Assembly (NCBI GenBank): GCA_964639525.1
Contig: CAZXDS010000069.1
Span: 1-15,397, forward strand
Source of the DNA: CAZXDS01 sp964639525
Lineage (GTDB): Bacteria > Bacteroidota > Ignavibacteria > Ignavibacteriales > Melioribacteraceae
DNA: 15,397 nt
Reading direction: 5' to 3'
The notes under the pieces are model-generated. The model saw only the letters and a program-made list of their open reading frames with translations. It was not told the DNA's origin and did not search any database. This document shows positions 6,675 through 13,025 of this stretch, one piece after another. The translations under genes and the position numbers were made by a program. The number at the start of each line of letters is the position of its first letter. The first letter of the stretch is position 1.

Positions 6675-9226
6675 ATGAATTACAAAAAATAAAGGAAGAA
6701 TTTTTTACAGCAAGGGAAACCCTATTCGCGGACAACTCGCTGGTTGAAAATTCATATCAATTCTGTCTTCAATTAAGTCTGCTCGTTGAGGAGTTAATAA
6801 TTAAGGTCTCTCGCGATAGTGCTTTTTCCGGAGCGTTAGTTTCAGCAGGCAGCTTTTGCAGAAGAGAACTTGCCCCGTTTTCCGATGTTGACGTGATGTT
6901 CATTTTTGATAAAGTTGAAGGACACGAAGAAGAAATAAAATTGTATGTTACTAAATTTTGGGATTGTGGAATTGAAATTTCTCATACGGTAAGAGAATTT
7001 TCAGATATTGAAAAGTTTTTGGATACTGACCTGCACGCAGTTACACAATTTTTTGAGACTCGTTTTTTATTTGGTGATATTAAAATTTACAAGACCTGGA
7101 ATGAAAAATTATTTTCTTCTTTGCAAAATAACAAGTGGGAAAAACTTATTTTTAAATTTTTTGAAGACATTGAAATCCGCCATAACCGTTACGGGTCATC
7201 TCCCAAAGTTTTAGAGCCGAATGTTAAATATACCGCCGGAGGATTGAGAGATTTGCAAGTTGTTGAGTGGATGTATGCTTTGAAAAACCGAACTATTTTG
7301 AGCGGGCAAAATGAGGTTACATACACTGAACAATTTCTTGATTTATTAAAATCAAAAAATATTGCCAGTAAGTCGGAAATCAACAAGTTATCTAATAGTT
7401 ATAAATTACTCCTTTTTATTAGAGTAAAACTCCACCTTGTTACAAAAAAGAAAAACGACAGACTTGAATTTTCAGCTCAACAACATATTGCTGAGGGATT
7501 GAAAGAGTTTGAATTTGATTGGAATAATTTGATGAGACGATATTTTAATGCCTCTGTCATTATCAATCGATTTTCGAAAACAATGCTAAAAAGATTTAAA
7601 CATGAACTTTCAGGACCAATTTCGGATAAACTTTCAATAAAATTGGATGATGATTTTGTTCTAAAAGGAAATTCTATTTCTACAAATATTAATAAGTTAA
7701 AATTTTCCGAAATTATAAGGGCTTTTTATTACCGAGGACTTCACGACACTCTATTTGCCGAAACTCTGCGTTCAAAAATTATTGACACAGTTGATTTTAT
7801 TGAAAAATCCGGAGATACAGTACAAGTATCCTCGGCGTTTTTTAGAGAAATTATGAACCTTCCTCAAAGTGTAGGCAAAACTTTAACGTCTATGAATGAC
7901 CTTGGCGTGCTCGGGCTGTACTTCTCTGAATTTAAGGAATTGATTGGTTTTTTTCAGCCTGGCGTTTATCATTGCTATACTGCCGACGAACACACTTTGA
8001 TTGCAATCAGCAACCTTGAAAGCCTCCAAAGTTCAAACAGTTTCATTGGGAAAATTTATTGCTCCATCGAAAACAGAAGCCTTTTATTTATGTCAGTTCT
8101 TTTTCACGACATAGCTAAACCGATTTCACTAACAGGACACGAAATTATCGGTTCGGAAGTTGCCAGATCAATAATGGAACGACTCGGGTATAGTTTTGAG
8201 GATATCGAATTAGTGAGATTCCTCGTTAGGCATCATTTAACAATGGAACAAGTTGCTTTTCGACGTAATCTGAATGATGCCGCGACATTGGATAAATTTG
8301 TTTCCATATTCCCATCTGCGTATTCACTGGATTTGCTTTATCTACTTACTTATGCCGACTTGTCAGCCGTTAGCCCTGTAGTTTGGACACAATGGAAGCA
8401 TGATTTGCTTACCGAGCTTTATACAAAAACGAAAAAAATGTTTAACGAAAAATTATCGGGAAAAGAGTTACTTTATCCGCCAAGCGTTGATAATTTAAAT
8501 CAGGAAGAACCTTCCCACAGCGTAAAAGTTAATGAACATATAAATTCAATTAATGATATTGGGTATTTGCAGAACTATTCAATAGAAGAAATAAATGAAC
8601 ATATAAATGAAATAGAAAGCGGAAAAAAAGTTGCCGTGTTTTTCAAACAAGTTGAGAATTTTACAAGTATTACTATTATTACCAGGAATGCACCATCGCT
8701 ACTTTCTAAATTATGCGGTGCATTAGCAATAAATGATTTGAATATTCATAGTGCAAAAATATTTACTCGCCAAGATGGAATAGTGATTGACAATTTTCAA
8801 GTCAGCAATTTTCATCAAAACTCTCAAGTGGAAAGAAGTCGTTATGAAAAAATTATTGCTAATATTATCTCTGCTGTTGAAAATGAACTTCCAATTACAC
8901 AGGAGTTTAATAAAATAAAATCAAAATGGTGGCGATTGGAAAACAAGTTTTTCGGAAGAACTCCGAAAATTAAAATTGAATTTGAGAAACACCAAAAATT
9001 TACAATTATTGATGTTTTTGCGCCTGATCAGCTTGGATTGTTGTATCAAATAACCCAAGTAATGCAAGAGCTAAATTTGGAAATTTTTTACGCAAAAATT
9101 GCAACCAAAGAAGACGGTGTTGTTGATACATTTTATGTGTTGGATAAAAATCAGCATTTTGTTCCATTAGAAAATCGTGAGCTCATAGTAATTGAACTAA
9201 CTAAAGCAATTGAAGAAATATTATAA
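6671..9226 (+). CDS. glnD: Bifunctional PII uridylyltransferase/uridylyl-removing enzyme, GlnD-like
   Basis: GlnD modifies the PII nitrogen-signalling protein with UMP and removes it according to glutamine level. Its 851 residues are close to the family length, and all domains are visible. The nucleotidyltransferase site is GSFCRREL-PFSDVDV (60-75, metal residues D72 and D74), a GS version of the usual GGYGRGEL-P-SDID. GGLRDLQ follows around residue 190. The HD domain keeps H441 in DEHT, H479-D480 in FHDIAKP and VRHH at 519-522. Two C-terminal ACT domains follow, one from about residue 664 (ITRNAPSLLSKL) and one from about 776 (FAPDQLGLLYQI), which sense glutamine in known GlnD. No glnB, glnK or amtB lies in the window. 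The start at 6671 is three bases past a terminator T-run and lacks a conventional ribosome site. murI follows after 8 bases. Confidence 0.92.
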   Translation: MNELQKIKEEFFTARETLFADNSLVENSYQFCLQLSLLVEELIIKVSRDSAFSGALVSAGSFCRRELAPFSDVDVMFIFDKVEGHEEEIKLYVTKFWDCGIEISHTVREFSDIEKFLDTDLHAVTQFFETRFLFGDIKIYKTWNEKLFSSLQNNKWEKLIFKFFEDIEIRHNRYGSSPKVLEPNVKYTAGGLRDLQVVEWMYALKNRTILSGQNEVTYTEQFLDLLKSKNIASKSEINKLSNSYKLLLFIRVKLHLVTKKKNDRLEFSAQQHIAEGLKEFEFDWNNLMRRYFNASVIINRFSKTMLKRFKHELSGPISDKLSIKLDDDFVLKGNSISTNINKLKFSEIIRAFYYRGLHDTLFAETLRSKIIDTVDFIEKSGDTVQVSSAFFREIMNLPQSVGKTLTSMNDLGVLGLYFSEFKELIGFFQPGVYHCYTADEHTLIAISNLESLQSSNSFIGKIYCSIENRSLLFMSVLFHDIAKPISLTGHEIIGSEVARSIMERLGYSFEDIELVRFLVRHHLTMEQVAFRRNLNDAATLDKFVSIFPSAYSLDLLYLLTYADLSAVSPVVWTQWKHDLLTELYTKTKKMFNEKLSGKELLYPPSVDNLNQEEPSHSVKVNEHINSINDIGYLQNYSIEEINEHINEIESGKKVAVFFKQVENFTSITIITRNAPSLLSKLCGALAINDLNIHSAKIFTRQDGIVIDNFQVSNFHQNSQVERSRYEKIIANIISAVENELPITQEFNKIKSKWWRLENKFFGRTPKIKIEFEKHQKFTIIDVFAPDQLGLLYQITQVMQELNLEIFYAKIATKEDGVVDTFYVLDKNQHFVPLENRELIVIELTKAIEEIL

Positions 9227-9230
9227 GGAG
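9225..9230 (+). promoter_or_regulatory. murI: Shine-Dalgarno of murI, overlapping the glnD stop codon
   Basis: AAGGAG overlaps the last two bases of the glnD TAA (9224-9226) and lies 4 bases before a TTG at 9235. It supports TTG as the murI start and coupling of murI to glnD translation. No ATG or GTG lies between here and the conserved VFDSGIGG motif. Confidence 0.7.
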
Positions 9231-9234
9231 TATT

Positions 9235-10062
9235 TTGAATTTTTTTAACAGATCAAATTCGGTCGGTGTTTTCGATTCGGGAATAGGCGGTTTAACCGTT
9301 GTAAAAAAAATCAATTCATTTTTACCGAACGAAGGAATCGTTTATTTTGGCGATACGGCGAGAGTTCCATACGGCTCTAAGTCAAATTCAACGGTTATCG
9401 AATATTCAATTCAAGATGCTAATTTTTTAATTTCGAAAAATGTAAAAATCATTGTCGCTGCTTGTAATACGGCTTCGTCAGTTGCGCTCGATTCGTTAAG
9501 GAAAAAATTTAATGTGCCGATTATAGGAATGATTGAGCCCGGAGCAAAAATGGCTGCTAAAAATACTAAATCGGGTAAAATTGGAGTTATCGGAACCAAT
9601 GCAACAATTAATAACAAAGCATATTCATTAGAGTTAAAAAAACTTGATAAACAATTATCAGTAATAGAAAAAGCGTGCCCACTACTTGTTCCATTGGCTG
9701 AAGAAGGCTGGATTAACCATAAAGCTACATACGCAATAGCAGAAGAATATCTTGCAGACTTACGGAATGCAAATATTGACACTCTAATTCTTGGCTGCAC
9801 ACACTATCCCATACTCGCCGATGTCATTCAAAATGTAATGGGCAAATCTGTAAAACTAATAGATTCCGGAACAGCGGCTTCTATGATTGTAGAAGAATAT
9901 TTAGAAGGGCGTAATTTAAAAAATCAATCCGCTGTACTGGGAAACAACGAATATTATGTTAGTGATTTGCCAATTAAATTTAAGGAAGTTGCGCAACGTT
10001 TCCTCGGCAAGGAAATTAAAGATGTAACTAAAATTGAGGCGGAAGATTTATGGAGAATGTAA
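9235..10062 (+). CDS. murI: Glutamate racemase MurI
   Basis: Cofactor-independent racemase that supplies D-glutamate for peptidoglycan, in the cytosol. The 275 residues are typical. The catalytic cysteine pair is C77 in AACNTAS and C188 in GCTHYP, with H190 beside the second. D14-S15 in VFDSGIGG and the segment FGDTARVPYGSKS (38-50) form the substrate site. IGVIGT (117-121) and EEGW (156-159) are further family motifs. The start is TTG, chosen because AAGGAG lies just before it and the conserved N-terminus begins only 10 residues in. It is the second gene of a glnD-murI unit with an 8-base gap. Its 3' end converges with the methyltransferase gene across 39 bases without a clear terminator hairpin. 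Confidence 0.96.
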   Translation: MNFFNRSNSVGVFDSGIGGLTVVKKINSFLPNEGIVYFGDTARVPYGSKSNSTVIEYSIQDANFLISKNVKIIVAACNTASSVALDSLRKKFNVPIIGMIEPGAKMAAKNTKSGKIGVIGTNATINNKAYSLELKKLDKQLSVIEKACPLLVPLAEEGWINHKATYAIAEEYLADLRNANIDTLILGCTHYPILADVIQNVMGKSVKLIDSGTAASMIVEEYLEGRNLKNQSAVLGNNEYYVSDLPIKFKEVAQRFLGKEIKDVTKIEAEDLWRM

Positions 10063-10101
10063 ATTTCAAGATATAGTTCTCATACTTAAATCATTTTAAT
10101 T

Positions 10102-12033
10102 TCACATAATGCTTTCTCTAATGTAATTCCGTTCGCTATTATTCATTTCAAATAAATCAAAAATCATATTATCAATAATTTTAATTTGTAAATCATCGGT
10201 TAATGCTTTATCTACTAATAAAATAATTTGACTGTTGATTTTTTTATTGAAAATCGGCAATGGTAATTGCTCTAAGTTTCCGCGTAAAATTTTAATGGAG
10301 TTAAATTTCTTCCGATAAATAAAATTAAATAATGATGAATTAAATAATGCCAATATTACTTTAATCGGATAGTCTTTAATGTTTGGAATGAGAATATTGG
10401 CGCTATTTAGCGTAAGTTTTTGCTGATTATCATATGCAAAAACGAGTTTACCGCAAATGAATTTATAAATCAATTTTTCATCGGTGCGATATTTGTTAGT
10501 TGGCGCAACCTGTTGAAATTTTTCGGGTTCAAATTTTATAAAATTTGTTGCTTTGGAAAGATTGTAACAGCTTACATCTTTTCCCTTGTAAATTTCTTCA
10601 TAACCATCGGTCTTATTTGGTCGAATAAATTTTTTGTTGTTTCCGGTAACAATACCTAATGCCCACTCGGCATTGCCTTTAAGTGTTGTGTGCTTCTTTG
10701 AAAAAACTCTATTGATTATTGCAGCATCAATTTCATTTTTATCAATATCAAAAATAAAATCAATGTTTTCTGAAAATCTTTTTTGTTTGACTGTAAATGA
10801 ATTTTTGCAAATTATGTTTACAACTTGATTAGCTTCAATTGATTTTTTCAAATCAAGACGAATTACGTTTGTAAAAACATTTGTGAATACCCTGCCCAAC
10901 TTTTCAATTTTTTGAATATTTGTTTCACTTAAAATAATTTTTCTGATATCGCGATGAGTTTTAATATTCAAAATTGATTCCGGCAAAATGTACGATAGTA
11001 TTCCACCCGGTTTTAACAAAGAAAGTCCTTTCAGCAAAAAATAAGAATACGATTCCATAGATTTGATTGCAGAATATTTTTCTTTCAATACCATTTTTGT
11101 TTCGCCATTATAATGCGAACCCCAAGGCGGATTCGTAAAAATAAGATCAAAATCTTTCGGTATTACAGTTTTATTGGCGACTTGAAATTCTTCAATTTCT
11201 GTTAAAGAATTTAATTGATATATTTTGGGATTAAATGTTAGTGATTTGTATTTAAGCAAAAGATTAATTTTACAAATAAATACTGCAATTGGATCAATAT
11301 CAAAGCCGTAAATATTATGGGGATTAATGTCCTTATCATTAATATTTAACAAAAATTGTCCCGTTCCACAGCATGGATCAAGAACCGTAGATGATTTTTG
11401 TATGTGTTCGGAAATTATATTTTTTACTATTTCTTGTGGTGTGTAATACGAACCTTGCTTTGCTTTTTCTCCTTCACTTTTAACGGACTGATAAATTATC
11501 CCAAGAATGTCATGATGCTTTGATAAATTAAAATTTAAGATACCTAAATAATTATTATTTAATTTAATAATATTAAATTTATTAAAAGCATTCTTTAGAA
11601 TACGCAGCACATATTTGTTTTTAAAATCCTTTGATTTAAACTCTAATATTTTTTTAATGTTTTTATTGTAAATAAAATTTTCTTTTAGTAGTAAGTTTAT
11701 TGACAAATAAAATATTGCGATTTCGATGGATAACGAATTGTCAATTATATAATTGACGGAATTCAAAAATTCGCCGTCGCTCTTAAATTCAGAAAAATAT
11801 TTTTGGGGAATAAATTTTTTAGAAGAATTGCGTTTGTTTGCTCTGCTGTTAAGCCTTGTTATTTCTCCATTTTCAATTTTGTTCTTTAATGAAATAATTT
11901 GTGATTTGTCAAAATATTGTCCTTCTTTTTTTTCAATCGGGAATAAATATTTGTGCTTAATCCAATTTTTAATTGTTGCTTCAGAAACTCCGAGAATTTC
12001 AGCACTTTTTTTAGCATTAATTAGTTTTTTCAT
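10102..12033 (-). CDS. Adenine-N6 DNA methyltransferase with N-terminal MerR/excisionase-like HTH
   Basis: A 643-residue DNA adenine methyltransferase of the gamma type related to Eco57I/TaqI-like enzymes. Residues 1-50 form a MerR/excisionase-type helix-turn-helix (NAKKSAEILGVSEATIKNWIK, whose core is SAEILGVSEATIKNW). A low-complexity basic linker (60-75) and a helical segment follow. Then come motif X (GSYYTP, 194-199), motif I (LDPCCGTGQF, 218-227, binds SAM), motif II (GFDIDP, 243-248) and catalytic motif IV (NPPW, 301-304). The C-terminal part (about 450-600), with IYKGKDV and a late LEQLPLP, looks like a TaqI-type target-recognition domain. I see no nuclease domain in it and no restriction gene beside it, so it is either an orphan methylase or half of a split system. 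It is unusually rich in Lys, Asn and Ile and in A+T compared with its neighbours, suggesting transfer. The target site cannot be predicted. Confidence 0.9.
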   Translation of the reverse strand: MKKLINAKKSAEILGVSEATIKNWIKHKYLFPIEKKEGQYFDKSQIISLKNKIENGEITRLNSRANKRNSSKKFIPQKYFSEFKSDGEFLNSVNYIIDNSLSIEIAIFYLSINLLLKENFIYNKNIKKILEFKSKDFKNKYVLRILKNAFNKFNIIKLNNNYLGILNFNLSKHHDILGIIYQSVKSEGEKAKQGSYYTPQEIVKNIISEHIQKSSTVLDPCCGTGQFLLNINDKDINPHNIYGFDIDPIAVFICKINLLLKYKSLTFNPKIYQLNSLTEIEEFQVANKTVIPKDFDLIFTNPPWGSHYNGETKMVLKEKYSAIKSMESYSYFLLKGLSLLKPGGILSYILPESILNIKTHRDIRKIILSETNIQKIEKLGRVFTNVFTNVIRLDLKKSIEANQVVNIICKNSFTVKQKRFSENIDFIFDIDKNEIDAAIINRVFSKKHTTLKGNAEWALGIVTGNNKKFIRPNKTDGYEEIYKGKDVSCYNLSKATNFIKFEPEKFQQVAPTNKYRTDEKLIYKFICGKLVFAYDNQQKLTLNSANILIPNIKDYPIKVILALFNSSLFNFIYRKKFNSIKILRGNLEQLPLPIFNKKINSQIILLVDKALTDDLQIKIIDNMIFDLFEMNNSERNYIRESIM

Positions 12034-12038
12034 TTAGA

Positions 12039-12062
12039 GGTTATCTTTTTTGAGATAAAACC
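12039..12062 (-). promoter_or_regulatory. Inverted repeat in the methyltransferase leader, possible operator
   Basis: On the minus strand GGTT-TT-ATCT and AGAT-AACC form arms of eight bases, with a 2-base bulge, around a short A-rich loop, ending six bases before the ATG at 12033. This could be an RNA hairpin or the binding site of a DNA-binding protein. Because the encoded protein starts with a helix-turn-helix, self-binding is an attractive but untested idea. No Shine-Dalgarno is seen between it and the ATG. Confidence 0.35.
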
Positions 12063-12066
12063 ATTG

Positions 12067-12097
12067 AAAATTTAGGGAAATAATCATTTTACAAAAA
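12067..12097 (-). promoter_or_regulatory. Candidate promoter of the methyltransferase gene
   Basis: On the minus strand TTTTTG (12097-12092) is separated by 17 bases from TAAATTTT (12074-12067), which matches seven of eight positions of the Bacteroidota -7 motif TAnnTTTG. A start site near 12060 would place the inverted repeat at the very 5' end of the message. The 9-mer TTTTTGTAA also occurs 26 bases further upstream (12123-12115). This is a weak AT-rich match. Confidence 0.3.
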
Positions 12098-12134
12098 GAG
12101 CAGTTTTATTGAACTTACAAAAATACAAATGTTC

Positions 12135-12671
12135 TTAGGAGCTTAAGCTTCTGCTGTAATAGTGAATTCCGCAAATAGTTTTAGAATCAATTATTTCTCC
12201 GTTTGAAAATTTTTCCTCAATTTCTTCTAACGAAAATTCAAAAACTTCCATACCGTATTCCCCTTCTTCCCTATCGGCATTGCCCGAAGTTAAGTTCTTT
12301 GCTAAATAAACATGGAGCAATTCTGTGCAAAATCCGGGTGATGTTGCGATGTTTCCGAGTTTAATAATAGAGTTAGAAACATAACCGGTTTCTTCGGTTA
12401 ATTCCCTTTCGGCACAAATAAGCGGGTCTTCGTCTTTCTCCAATTTTCCGGCAGGCAATTCAAGAAATTTTTTCCCAAACGGATAGCGGTACTGAGTAAC
12501 CATAACAATTTTTCCCTCGTCGGTTACGGGAACAACAACAGAACCGCCGTTATGAATTACAACTTCGCGAATTCCATCGTTGCCTGAATTGTATTTGATG
12601 TTATCAACTTTTACATCAAAAACCCGTCCTTCAAAAATTATTTTGCTGTCGGTTATTTTGAAGTTAGTCAT
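12135..12671 (-). CDS. Nudix hydrolase, ADP-ribose pyrophosphatase type
   Basis: Hydrolyses nucleoside diphosphate derivatives, most likely ADP-ribose to AMP and ribose-5-phosphate, in the cytosol. It has 178 residues. The Nudix box is complete: G75, five residues, E81, seven residues, R89-E90-L91, then E93-E94 and G96. P112 lies exactly 16 residues after G96 (SPGF), the position that marks the ADP-ribose pyrophosphatase subgroup, and LELPAGK precedes the box as in that subgroup. QYRYPFGKKFLELPAGK is the typical entry strand region. Its ATG overlaps the end of the YkvA gene by eight bases, so translation is likely coupled. It is the last gene of the S9 peptidase-YkvA-Nudix unit. A homodimer is usual for this subgroup. 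Confidence 0.94.
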   Translation of the reverse strand: MTNFKITDSKIIFEGRVFDVKVDNIKYNSGNDGIREVVIHNGGSVVVPVTDEGKIVMVTQYRYPFGKKFLELPAGKLEKDEDPLICAERELTEETGYVSNSIIKLGNIATSPGFCTELLHVYLAKNLTSGNADREEGEYGMEVFEFSLEEIEEKFSNGEIIDSKTICGIHYYSRSLSS

Positions 12672-13020
12672 AGTAAGGAATTATTTCGTGTCCGAGATAT
12701 TTAAGCACTGCAGTAATTACTCCAAGGTCATCCATATATCCGACTAATGGAGTAATGTCGGGAATTAAATCAATCGGCGTAATAAAATAAATTAATGCTC
12801 CGACAACAATTGATTTTCTGTACCACTGCACATTTGAGTCCATCATATACTTGTATAGAGCGACAACATCTTTAATAAAAGATACTTTTTTACCCGTCCT
12901 TTCTACCTTTTCCCAAAGTTTTTCTTCAACTTCTTCCTTACCGTATTCAAGGTTTTCTTCGGTTTTAAAATCGGAAGATATTTCTTTTATATCGGGATAT
13001 TTTATTTCTTCATCATCCAT
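12664..13020 (-). CDS. YkvA/DUF1232 family small membrane-associated protein
   Basis: A 118-residue protein of the DUF1232 (YkvA) family, whose function is unknown. An acidic, hydrophilic N-terminus of about 45 residues (rich in Glu and Asp) is followed by the family core: WYRKSIVVGALIYF (66-79), the hallmark TPIDLIPDITP (81-91) and GYMDDLG (94-100). The hydrophobic segment about 68-90 may insert in or lie along the membrane. Its ribosome site AAGAGG is formed by the final codons of the upstream S9 peptidase gene, leaving only five bases between the two genes. It overlaps the Nudix gene by eight bases at its end. Gene position suggests cotranscription, but nothing visible ties its role to the peptidase or the hydrolase. 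Confidence 0.92.
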   Translation of the reverse strand: MDDEEIKYPDIKEISSDFKTEENLEYGKEEVEEKLWEKVERTGKKVSFIKDVVALYKYMMDSNVQWYRKSIVVGALIYFITPIDLIPDITPLVGYMDDLGVITAVLKYLGHEIIPYYD

Positions 13021-13025
13021 TAAAA

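Noticed and set aside
10063..10101. Terminator between the convergent murI and methyltransferase genes
   Set aside because: No stem with a T tract could be found in the 39 bases.
12140..12149. Perfect palindrome AGCTTAAGCT
   Set aside because: It lies in the last codons of the Nudix gene; a 10-base palindrome of this kind is expected by chance and has no partner.
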